Shown: in pieces, positions 46,532 to 57,022 of the stretch
Position numbering within the stretch: position 1 is the stretch's first letter
Layout of the letters: the number at the start of each line of letters is the position of its first letter
From: Guadua angustifolia
Taxonomy: Eukaryota > Streptophyta > Magnoliopsida > Poales > Poaceae
Direction: 5' to 3'
NCBI GenBank assembly: GCA_036346375.1
Contig: CM070500.1
Span: 79,340,437 to 79,404,436, forward strand
DNA: 64,000 nt
Notes under the pieces: model-generated
The model's input: the letters and a program-made list of their open reading frames with translations, nothing else
The model's database searches: none
Told to the model about the DNA's origin: nothing
Position numbers and translations under genes: made by a program

Positions 46532-47170
46532 GGTGCTTCTAAGAGCCAACCCGAGGTGTACGAGCCGTGTTTGAGCTCCGTGCCCAACTTACACTCTAGT
46601 CACCGACTTTACTAAACACTCACATTGAAGACTTTTCCTTTATCACCAAGGAGCCGCCAGTTTATGACATCCATAATAACCATGCATAATTTGATTAATT
46701 TTAGTATTTTCATAAGCTTAACAAGCAAGTGTATTACTTAAAATACTTATCCTGCTTACGATTAGTCGCGCCCCTAAGCCAAGCAATTCTGGGGGCGACC
46801 ACTGAGCCTTCAAGCATCAAATTTCCCTGCGGCGACCACTCCTGAGCCTTCTGCCACCCTTAACTTTTTTCTTCTCGAATTGAGCCAAAGCTTTAAAGTT
46901 TTACTCACGCACATACGCGGTTATTGTAAAGATAAATAAATGCCAAAGTAAACGATTCAATACAGATTATGACAACAAAAGTCGGCAAGATGGGGTAATA
47001 TTGGTTCACCCGCTTTGGCCTCCACATTGCCGCTGCTCTTTCCAAACACTGACCCATGGCATCTGCGGCAAATGGGCAAATAACTACCAGGAAGGATACT
47101 AGGCCAGCAGTGTTTGTGGTAACGACCTACGGTGCTTCTGAGAGCCAACCCGAGGTGTATGAACCACATT
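46532..47170. repeat. Direct repeat in the gypsy 3' non-pol region
   Basis: GGTGCTTCT(A/G)AGAGCCAACC followed by CGAGGTGTA occurs at 46532 and 47131, with similar sequence for about 60-90 bases around each. The copies lie about 600 bp apart between the antisense region and integrase. Confidence 0.55.
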
Positions 47171-47599
47171 TAAACACTGTGCCGAATCCGCTCCCTGGTT
47201 GCCCGTTGTCATCCGACACAGATACCAGGCATAATTATGGACCGGCAAGGGACTGCCAAAACCTAAGAACCAATAGCCTCCATGCACCAGACTATCCCGT
47301 AGGGCGCACAAAGAAATGGAACAATGGCAAAGTCGAAAATCTTTAAGACAATAACATTATCGACAACCAATGACCGCCGATCAGCTGGGGGATAAGTCTA
47401 TCCTGAGGCTGATCAAAGCGAATCATTGGGTACTTACAGTTTTTCACGGATAAAACTTTCGCAACAACTCCACATTGTAGGAATTTGCCAATTCTCGACC
47501 GTCCTCAGTGGCTAGCCGGACCGCCCCGGGTCGAGATACTGAGACCACCTTAAAGGGGCCCTCCCACCGGGGAGACAGCTTATGCAACCCAAAGATGCG

Positions 47600-48565
47600 C
47601 TCAACTCACAAGAAGACAAGGTCACCCACTGCCAGTGTTCTCTCAGAAACCCGGGTGGCATGGTATCGCCTGAGACTTTGCTGGTATCGGGCGGCACGAA
47701 GGGCGGCCCGGTCACGAACTTCTTCCAGGAGGTTGACATCTTCTTGCCGGATATCTTCATGGCCTTCCTCGCTGAAAACAGAGACGCGCGGAGAGCCAAA
47801 TGACAGCTCGGAGGGGAGAACAGCTTCCGCTCCATACACCAAGAAGAAGGGCGTCTCGCCAGTAGCCCGACTGGGCGTGGTACGAAGCGACCACAGCACA
47901 GCCGGAAGTTCTTCAATCCAAGCGCTTCGCCAGGAGTCGATCAAACGCTCTTGTCTTGAGACCCTTCAATACTAATGCATTGGCACGCTCAGCTTGACCA
48001 TTGCTCTTAGGGTGGGCAACCGAAGCAAAGCATACTTTGGTGCCCATCTCATCACAGCATTCCGTAAATGCCGCGACCGGTGAACTGAGTTCCATTGTCG
48101 GTGATAATGCGGTTAGCGACTCCAAAGCGAGTGAATATCCCATGCATAAATTTGACAAAGAATGAAGCCGTGATGGCGCGCATCGCTTCAAATTTCAACC
48201 CACTTAGTGAATTTGTCGATGGCGACGAAGAGGTGGGTGAAGCCCCGTGGGTCTGGCGAACGACCCAGATATCTCATTTCTGCATCGCGAACGCCAAGAG
48301 AGCGGATGGTTTGCGAGCTTGGCCGGTCGGTGGACTTGCTCGGCGAAGAACCGACAAGCCGCATGTCCTCACCACCGCAAGCATCCCGGAGGCGAGGGCC
48401 AATAAAATCCTCGGCGAACGCTTTGCCAACCAAATGCTCGGCGACATATGGCTCCCGCACACGCCCATGGATATCGAGAGCAGGGCGCCCTCTTCCCGAG
48501 TGATGCACTTCAAGAGAATTCGCTTTACTCCGGCCAGATAAGTCCCCATCCACCGAGTATAGCAT
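47600..48565 (-). pseudogene. Gypsy integrase, broken
   Basis: The minus strand has HLFVAIDKFTKWVEI (integrase core start, about 48240-48190), then CFASVAHPKSNGQAERANAL (about 48035-47975), then ELPAVLWSLRTTPSRATGET and PFFLVYGAEAVLPSELSFGS in an open frame 47944-47606. Damaged N-terminal zinc-binding sequence lies at 48565-48300 (LVGKAFAEDFIGPRLRDAC). Several frameshifts separate the blocks. Confidence 0.82.
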
Positions 48566-49269
48566 TTGGTCTTACATGCTATTTTCTCACGATGACGATC
48601 ATCGCCGGGATCACTTGGTCCCGCAGAAGGCTAGGATCGGATCCATCCACCGATTTTCCCGCCAAGTGTGGCGAGCACTCGGTGTTCGCCGGGTACTTTG
48701 TCGGGCCAGCATTTCGGCGATGCATTGGCAAAGACCGCCGCCTTCCTCCCGGACCTAGGGGTCAAGCGAACGACCGCTTTCCCTCCTCGAATCGAGGTCG
48801 TGGCAAAGAACGCCGCCATCCCCGCCGAGCCGAGGCCTCGACACCATACCATCGCCCCCACTGAATCGGGTTGCGACAAGGACACCATCATTCCCATCTC
48901 AATCATAGGTCAGAATGGACGGTCGCGATAGTCTTTCTTCGAAGACCCCGACCGGGACAGGAGCCTTCGAGGATGCAAGCTGCAAAAGCCCATCCGCAAG
49001 ATGATTATCACGCCGGGGATATGAGTATATCCCAATCCTTCAAAGCGCCGCTCATTTTCCGACCTCCGCCAAGCACGCCGCCATGGTGGGGTCGGGCATT
49101 GATATTCCTTCCTCGCTGATTGATGACTAGCAGGAGTCACCTTGACTTGAAGACGCCGGATACCTAGCGCCGGTTAATACGCAACCGCCAAAGACCTTCA
49201 TACTCGCAATGTTATTAGTAGCTTTAAAATCAAGAGCAACAACATATCGAGCACATCACCGACGGGAGA

Positions 49270-50600
49270 CTAAGATAACGCCACCCTCGCCTCCAATCTG
49301 AACGAACCATCAAAAAATAAGGTCCAGGGAGGCGACGCGGGGGCTTCTTCCGCTTCAGGAGTGGCGGGAGTCCACTCGGCAACAAACTCCGCCAGCTTTT
49401 GACTTTTGATAGCAGTGCGGGGAACAAACTTAAGATTGAACTCGCCCAATTCAACTGACCATTTGGCAATGCGACCTTCTGCTTCACGGTTGAACAAGAT
49501 TTCTCGCAACGGATAGGCCGTGACCACAGTAACTTCTCGCCCTTGGAAATAATGCCGCAACTTCCTAGACGCCACCAGAACCGCATACAACATTTTCTGA
49601 GCTTGAGGATATCGAGTTTCCGCTCCATGCAACACTTTACTGACATAATAAACCGGCTTCTGGACACCTTCCTCTCCGCCACTAACACAAATAATACCAC
49701 CTCGGGGTAGCAAGAATATACAAAAGCAAAGGTTCACCTTGCGAGGGAAACCAAAGACCGGAGGAGAGGTAAGGTACCGCTTCAAGTCTTCAAAGGCATT
49801 CGAGCCTCATCACCCACTCAAAATGATTAGTTTTCTTCAATAGCTTGAATAGGGTAGGCTCCTTTCTCCCAATCGGGCAATGAATCGCCTAAGGGAGGCT
49901 AGGCGACCACCAAACATTGAACCTGCTTTGAGTCGTGGTCAAGCGGCTTCATGTGCTCAATCGCCGCTATTTTATCTGGATTGGCCTCAATACCCTAAGT
50001 AGACACCAGAACCCCAATAATTTACCTAAGGAACCCCAACACACACTTCTCTCGATTCACCAGCAATTCTTCCGGAGATTGGCGAAGGTTTCTTCTAAGT
50101 CTTGAATCAAGTCTTCACCTTTTTGACTTTCACGACCGATTATCAACATATACTTCAAGATTACGCCCTATCTCAGGATCTAAAAGTAATGTGCATAGCA
50201 CGCCGGTAAGTGGATCCAAAGATTCTTTAAACCAAAAGGCATCCTAATATAACAATAAACACCCATAGGGGTTACAAAAGCGCTTTTTCTTCATCCTCCA
50301 CCGCCATGCTAATTTGATGATACCCAGAGTACGATCCGTAAAGCAAAATAATTCACAACCCGCCGAGAGTCAACAATAAGGTCGACTCGCGCAAGGGATA
50401 AGGATTCTTCGCAAGCTTTGTTGAGGTCGGTGAAAGTCGACACACATTCGCCACTTCCGTTGGATTTTTGACGAGCACAGATTGGCAAGCCATTCAGGGT
50501 GAATGACCTCCCTAATGATCCCTGCGCCCAATAGCTTCTCCACCTCCTGCCGAATAACATCTTGCCGCCCGAGCTTGTCGCCGATCTTTTGTCAACCAGC
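49270..50600 (-). pseudogene. Gypsy reverse transcriptase and RNase H, broken
   Basis: RT remnants on the minus strand include FTDLNKACEESLSLARVDLI (50470-50400), FVTPMGVYCYIRMPFGLKN (50280-50220) and EVYVDN (about 50145). RNase H follows: KPVYYVSKVLHGAETRYPQ, AQKMLYAVLVASRKLRHYF and SVELGEFNLKFVPRTAIKSQ, open from 49785 to 49270. A second RNase H-like start, PPWTLFFDGSF, follows at once (49330-49300), typical of Tat elements. Confidence 0.82.
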
Positions 50601-50699
50601 GCGCTTCGAGCGTTGTTAACGGTGCTCGATCACCTCCCTGGGGACCCCGGTCATATCGGACGGTTGCCAGGCAAACACGTCGGAATTACACCGGAGGAA

Positions 50700-51330
50700 G
50701 GTGACGAGCGCGTCTTCCTATTTGGCGCTGAGGCTGGCGCCAATGTTGACGGTTTTGCGGGACTCGCCCTCACTCAGGGCGACCACCTTAACCTCACCGG
50801 CAGAGCCAGGCGAGGCGCGGGTCCGGACCTGAGGGGCTCCCGAGCAGGCGGCATCAGCACGCCCGGGACAAGTGGCGGCACTCATATCAAGCGCAAACTT
50901 ATGACAGCGCAGAGCTTCGGACTGATCCACTCGAATGGTTATGGGGCCAGCAGGCCCTGGCATCTTCACCACCATATATGCATAATGGGTCACCGCCATG
51001 AACTTGGCCAGCGCCGGTCGGCCAAGCAAAGCATTGTAGGGGAGATCAAAATCAGTGACTTCAAAGTCCACCAACTCAGTACGATAATTATCCTTTTCTC
51101 CAAAAGTGACAGGGAGACGCACCTGGCCCACGGGGATTGCACTAACCCCCGGGGCTATTCCAAAGAAAGGCAACGACGGATGGAGATCCCGCCATGGATT
51201 TGAAGAGCCAAAATGCCGAGAGGACAAGATATCGAGAGAACTCCTCCGTCCACCAACACGCGACCCACCGGACATTCCGGATCGGGCGACACCACAACGG
51301 AGATGTCCAGTGTCGGGCGAATCGTGGTGG
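50700..51330 (-). pseudogene. Gypsy aspartic protease domain, broken
   Basis: The minus strand reads RVLVDGG, then, after a one-base shift, SSLDILSSRHFG, the D-G-G-S active-site region of grass gypsy protease. Continuing frames give GIAPGVSAIPVGQVRLPVTFG, TELVDFEVTDFDLPYNALLG and RPALAKFMAVTHYAYMVVKM (LPYNALLGRP is a lineage signature). Confidence 0.75.
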
Positions 51331-51499
51331 TCACCGATCAAGATGATTGTCTCCTCCGACCATTTCAAAGATCCGACGCGACCTCGAGCTCGCCCCACAC
51401 ACACACCTCCTCTTCAACCGCTTGCAAGCGGTATTAGAGCGGCGCGCGATGAACCACCATAAATATACGCCAAGGTATGATCCGCTCGCCGGAAAGCCG

Positions 51500-53100
51500 C
51501 GGGCGGGTCTTCACCACGATCACCATCACGAGTGACGCCATCATCACGAGGGCGGCGCCTTGATCCGCCGCTTACCATCCGGCCCACGACCGACAACCGC
51601 CCGTGTCATGGGTGTCGGCCGATGAATTGGGCACCAAGGCCCTCTTTCTTCCGCCATGGGCGATCGTTTCCTACGATCACGGCGGTTGTCACGCCGCCGC
51701 GGCGATCACCACGCCGATCACGGCGATCATCATCCCGCCGGTCACGGCGATTGGCGTTGATCCCGACGGTCGCGCCCGGCGACTCGAGCCATCATGGTCA
51801 CGCTGGGCGCCAAGACCCGCCGGGTCTCTCCTGCCTCACGCTCGCGCTTTCTTGCTTGACGGCCGAACCCTTTGAGGTCCCGGCTTCATCCTTGCCTCGA
51901 CCACCTGGGGACCAGATCCGCCCTCGCCTCTGCGGCCACAAGACTTATGCGCGAGGGAAAACAACTCGGTGGTGCCAATAGTGCGGGTGGCCATCTTCTC
52001 CTTCATCTTATGGTCGCTAACGCCTCTAAGGCGATGACGACCGATTGTTCAAATATGGGGAATCGTGTTGCGGCAATGGCGTAACCGCCGGATAAAATCA
52101 CGCAACGACTCCCCTTATGTCGCTCTAGGGCGTGCAGATCATCCTCCACGCCCACGCGAAGGAGCCCTAGAAATTGGCGATGAAGAGGTTACAGTTCCTC
52201 CCACGAGTGCACCGACCCTCGCGGAGGTTCAACAACCAAGAACCAAGTGAGCCCATCAAGGCCGCCGGAAATAATTAGCCATGACTTTTCCGGACCCACG
52301 GCCGCCGCACCACCGTGGTATAAATTTGCAAGAACTCCTCAGATTGGTAGTGCCGTCGAATTTCTATAGACGCCGGCGAAACCTCTCGCCACTCCACATG
52401 GCGAATCACCGGAGAACGCTCGATATCCAACGCCATAAACAAAGCCGGCGCCCACCGAACTCGCCCGAGAGCGAGAGATAGGACTCTCCGCCGAGTCGAG
52501 GAACTTCCGTCTTGGAGGCCGCCCGCTTGCCGCTACTGTTCTTGAGCCGGGCGGCGTGGCACACGGCACGAAGGTCGCCGCCACGGCCGGCCGCAAGATG
52601 ACTCCTTAGGTCCTCACGGTTCCTTTCGAATCGGGACCGGCATTCTTGCGCCTCCTCCCTGCCCCGCCTATCGGGCAGACGCCGCCACTGTGCGGCTGAG
52701 CCTCATGAGCCCCCACCACAGACTGGGGGGAGTACCACCGATGCTCACGGCCGGGGCCCTACTGGTTGGGCCGCACCAACAAGGTCAGAAGATCCCGCAC
52801 CACGGAGTGGCCGGGAGTCTCTGCAAGCTCCACCGAGGGTGGTCCAGAGAAGACGAGCGGCATGCGATTCTCGAGCCGGGTGGTCGCTTCCATGGCCAAA
52901 TGGCTGTCAAGACCGGATGCTCCACCGCCGCACGGAGCATCGCCAAGACTCATGGGTGGAGCGAGGCGGTCTTGCAATCGACGAGATTGCCGGGACACAC
53001 TCTGAACATGGTCTGACTCTTCTCTTTCCTGATGCTGCGAACTCTCCATCTCCAAATGCACGGAACTGGAAGAAAAACACCAAAACTCGCCGGAGAGATG
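51500..53100 (-). pseudogene. Gypsy gag region, broken
   Basis: The minus strand between the primer site and protease contains gag-like fragments: SFAWAWRMICT and TRFPIFEQSVVIALEAL near 52000-52150 correspond to the 'W..L...F' and 'TIP.ISD..V..AF..G' parts of grass gypsy gag. An Arg/Asp-rich repetitive section (RRDRRDDDRRDRRGDRRG, about 51650-51750) follows. Frame changes are frequent. Assignment is by position and these fragments only. Confidence 0.5.
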
Positions 53101-53140
53101 ATCGGAGAAACCGACTACAGACCCCTACCTGGCGCGCCCC

Positions 53141-54072
53141 TGTCGGTGTATTTCAACTGACAGGCCCAAGTCTACAGACCGGGTTTGGTTCGGTAGGGGG
53201 GTGTCTTTGGGAGCCGGCGAACCCTAACAGATGGAAACCCCAGCACCTCTCACACTAACGAGTTCTAGAGTCTAAAATCAAGATGAACACACGATTTTAC
53301 CTAGGTTCAGGCCCCCATGAAGAAGGGTAACAGCCTTACTTCCTGCTTGATCTTGGATTGAGATTTTGGGCTTGATTACTGAGCTTGTTGGTGACCAAAT
53401 TTCTTCTGTTGAGTCTACCTTCTCTCTTCTCTTTCTCCTCCCCATCAGATGCTCTCAAGTGCCCTTATATGCATGGGCTTACACGAGTCGATAGAGGAGG
53501 ATGTCATCATGTTTATCTTACATGCATTTATTACACCTTTATGCGCTGTCCCTGCCTTCTTGCTAATTAATGCCAACAAGATGCCTTCGCCGGTTCTTCC
53601 GAATGTGACCTCTCGAGATGTAGGTGAGAGGCGCCGAGAACGGGCTTGTAGCAGAATTCCTTGGGACCGACATGCTCGGTACAAGCAGTTCGCTCTCGAC
53701 ACTCAGACGGGCGAAGGAAACTTCAGATGAAACCACCGCATTCCACCCTTTTGCATGGCAATGAGCAAACGAGGTGTGCTCGCCGCGATGCCACGTGGGC
53801 CGGGCGCCGCGAAAGCAGGCGTGGTCGCCACCGCCGCCGCCACACGTGGACCGACACCGGTGGGCCGGGCGTGCTCGCCAACCGCCGCCAAAGCCGCCAC
53901 GCGGCTGGCGCCGGCGAAGCGGGCGTGGTCGCCCACCTGCCGCTTCGCCAGCGCCACGTGGACAAGCGTTACGTGGACGGGTGTAAACACCCACCCCCCT
54001 GTCAGACTGCCACGTGGGCCACACACGCTTTTGTGCGGCGAAGAGGGTACCGCGGTGTATAGTACGCCGACA
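53141..54072 (-). repeat. 5' LTR of the gypsy element (right)
   Basis: 932 bp, same ends as the left LTR and about 100 bp shorter because of scattered deletions, mostly in GC-rich repeats. On the minus strand it starts TGTCGGCGTACTATACAC. The neighbouring word GGCGCGCCAGGTAGGGG (minus strand, 53122-53139) is the likely primer-binding site. Confidence 0.88.
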
Positions 54073-57022
54073 CAATGCAAATGCAAATATACCAAACAAA
54101 GGAAGAATCTCATATCCATGCATCACAATCAACTCATTAAACATGATTCATCATTTGTTAATGCAATGCAAATGCAAATATACCAAACAAAGGAAGAATC
54201 TCATATCCATGCATCACAATCAACTCATTAAACATGATTCATCATTTGTCAATGCAATGCAAATGCTTGCATGTTCATATGCTCATCTCATTTCGCCATT
54301 CACATGCATATTTCACCATTCTCATGCATATGATGCATTCTCATGCATATGATGCATCATGCATGACTCATCTCTTTTTTTTAGCAAATACCGGTATTGC
54401 CGAGCACCACCCGTCGATGCGTGCCCTCAATCCCAACCATCCCGTGGAAGGGCCTGCGAAACAGGACTTGCTCGCTACCCATGAGCGGGTCCTACGCTTA
54501 CACCGCTCCCATCCACGCCAAGGATGGGACTACTGGTAGGAACTCCGAGCACACGGGATTAGTCATACAATCAGTATGACTTTCTCCTTATACAGCTCAA
54601 TGCACTTTTCATGAATGCACATATGCAAATGCCATTCTCAACATCATATCCAAATTCTCAACTTTCGTATTCACATTCTCAACACTCACTAACATATTCC
54701 CAACACTCCTAATCACATTCTCAAGACTCATAATCACATCCTCAACATTCATATTCGTACTCACATCACCAATACTCGAGTAATTACTAATTCCATCTAT
54801 CTTGATTATAAATCAAACCATTTTCGCAATCAAACTCCATACTCCGTCCTCACATTCATTTATCATCAATATTTCATACAAAAACCATAATCATTTATCA
54901 TGAATCCGAGTTGAACCATCATTCTTAACTCAAAACTCATGTCTTTGATATCAATAATACCCTAATCCTACTAGTGAGCACCAACATGGAACATAAGTTA
55001 TCGCAACAAATCACTTGGACAAGGCACATGCAAATTTCATCCTTTAATGTCATTCATGGGTACTCACCTAGCCTACCCATACTAGTATTGTCAATATAAC
55101 CATAACAAGCATTAGCGGTTCACAAATCAAATCAATCAAGACATTCAACCTATAATTCACAAAGTTCAATAAATTGATGCACTTGCCTTTACTGACGTGC
55201 GAGGCAACTCAGGGTTGAGGTCACCCCCGTCGACACTCTCCCTGAAAAACAACATTGCGCACAAGAAACAATCAAAAACCGACTCAGAACAACATTGCTT
55301 AACCCACTCCCAAAACCCGAAAAACAGAAATATATCCAACCGGGACAGCAGCGATCCAACGAGCAAAACTTTCGATTCGCTTAACCAAATGGAGTGAACT
55401 CAGCTCCTAATCAACCACAAGAGGATGACCTACAGCTATCGCAAAGCCAATCATGCGGAAGATACCTCGAGGACCTCCAAATCGAACACTAAACCTCAAC
55501 CGAAAGGTGGAGCACGCTGCAGATTTCCAAATTCAGCACCGGGACTTCTAAATAGCATAACTTTTGATTGGCTCAACGAATTTTCGCGTTTTTATACTCG
55601 AAACGACCGCAAGGGAATAAACTACAAGAATAACATAGCCATTCCCTTGGCCAAAGAATCAGCTGTTCCCAGATCGATGACGAACAGAGGGTACCGACCA
55701 CTCGGCTCATCTTGGACAGCCCTGAGCAAAACAGTTATAACTTTTAGATGGATGAATGAAACTTAGCGATTTCGGACTTCATTGAAAGGTAATTCGATTA
55801 TATACAACTTTTTCTATAGCCAACTGACCGAGAAAAGCACCGATTATTCCCAGATTTGCGACGAACAGCAGACGAATGTAATTTAACTTGTTCTGGACAG
55901 CACATGGTAAAACGGTCATAACTTTCAAACGGCTGAACGAAACTTAGCGATTTCAGTCTCTATTGAAAGGTAATTCGATTATCTACAACTTTTGTTATAG
56001 CCAAACCCCCAGGAAACGCTTGTAGAATTTTCAAACAGCAGCTCTAACAGGGGGGGTAAAATCTGCTCGAAACAGGAATTTCAAATCACTTTAATCTCTC
56101 CATTCCCCAACCCCCAACATCTCAAAATCACGAATCCTAGCTAGGCAATAGCACAAATACCTTGCATGCAAGCCCTAAAATCCCCCAAAGACCTAGGGTT
56201 TTTACCTCAATCCTTCACATGGAGGGAAGAGGGAGGTGGAGAAGGGCTGCCTTGAGGGGAGGAGGAGCTCGGCACTGGGGAAAGGGGGTCACGAGCAAGG
56301 CCGAGGTCTCTTGGAGTGGCTTGGTTGCTTGGAAACCTCCAGGGGGCGCACGGCTGGCCAGGGAGTGGCGCCAGGAGGGCCTTCGGCTGGGAAGAGCAGG
56401 CGCCTGGGATACCTTCGGCTGGGAAGAGCAGGCACCAGGGAAACCTTCGGCTGGGCTGCAGACGCCAGGGGCAGGGCGCCAGGGAGAATGGCTTGGCCAG
56501 GACTTGGCCGCAGGGAGGAAGGCTCGGCCAATACTTGAAGAAATGGGGGAGTCAGCCAGCACTCCAAGCAAATGACTGCCACACATAAGGAATGGGAGAG
56601 AGAGAGGTTAGGTGAGGGAGTGAAATCCCCAAAAACCCCTCCTACAAACAAAAAATCCAAATTTTAATTATTAGCGCGAACCAACTATTAAATTCTTGGC
56701 GCGAAACGACGATTGTCAGGAAAATACCGCCGCCAAACAATACGACTCAAAAGATACTTCAACTGAAAAATTAGCGCAACAACCAAAACCTTTACTAAAA
56801 GCTTCAAAAACGCGACAATAAATATTTTCTCCCAAATACAAATCCCTGAATCACGAAGGTGGAATAATTACCGGCCGAAAACCCTAGCAAAAGAGATTTG
56901 CGGTATTACATTACTGTAGCAAACCATAATTTTCAAAAAAAAAATTTATCTCACCGAGATTTGGAATCTTAGCCCCGACCAAAATCCGAAATTTTGGTGA
57001 GATTTTGAACCCTGGGCCAGAT

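Larger units (their letters stand above)
42528..54072 (-). mobile_element. Ty3/gypsy retrotransposon, Tat lineage, minus strand
   Basis: The 11,545-bp element has two LTRs and exact target copies CAATG (42523-42527 and 54073-54077). Minus-strand order is 5' LTR (53141-54072), primer site, gag, protease, RT, RNase H, a second RNase H-like segment, integrase, then 3.9 kb of other sequence and the 3' LTR (42528-43563). A second RNase H after the first, with sequence beyond integrase, places it in the Tat branch. It is decayed, with frames broken throughout. Confidence 0.85.
42437..54257. repeat. 91-bp tandem repeat, three copies, interrupted by the gypsy insertion
   Basis: Copy 1 is about 42437-42527. 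Copies 2 and 3 (54073-54163 and 54164-54254) follow the insertion. Each carries GAATCTCATATCCATGCATC and ends CATTTGT(C/T)AATGCAATG. The gypsy element inserted at the junction between units, so the repeat predates it. Confidence 0.75.
41718..56910 (-). mobile_element. Large solo LTR (TGTAACACCC class), itself split by a gypsy element
   Basis: It starts TGTAACACCCCGGCG and ends TTTGCGGTATTACA, flanked by exact TTACT on both sides (41713-41717 and 56911-56915). Removing the inserted gypsy element leaves about 3.64 kb with no gag or pol, so it is a solo LTR. It includes GCGTGAGTCCAAGACTCAGC near 42140 and repeats of AACGAAACTTAGCGATTTC near 55760 and 55940. Large LTRs with these ends are known from grass gypsy elements (family knowledge, lineage not fixed). 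Open frames at 56160-56660 lie in its GC-rich part and are not called. Confidence 0.7.
41088..57014 (-). mobile_element. CAAGGTTT-family hAT-like element, copy C, split by nested insertions
   Basis: The left piece (41088-41717) begins CTAGGTTTCAAATTTTG, then CGGCAGCCGAAATCC-like sequence, matching the right end of copies A and B in reverse. The right piece (56916-57014) ends AAATTTTGGTGAGATTTTG then AACCCTG, matching their left end in reverse. Together about 730 bp remain. Flanks GTCTGGAT and GGCCAGAT agree at 5 of 8 bases, the rest being transitions, so the target call is weak. 41400-41590 holds TTAGGGTTTAGG-type repeats. The element was split by the solo LTR at 41718-56910. Confidence 0.55.

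Noticed and set aside
56162..56660. Overlapping frames of up to 137 residues on both strands
   Set aside because: They fall inside the solo LTR in a GGGAAGAGCAGG-type repeat; no conserved domain.
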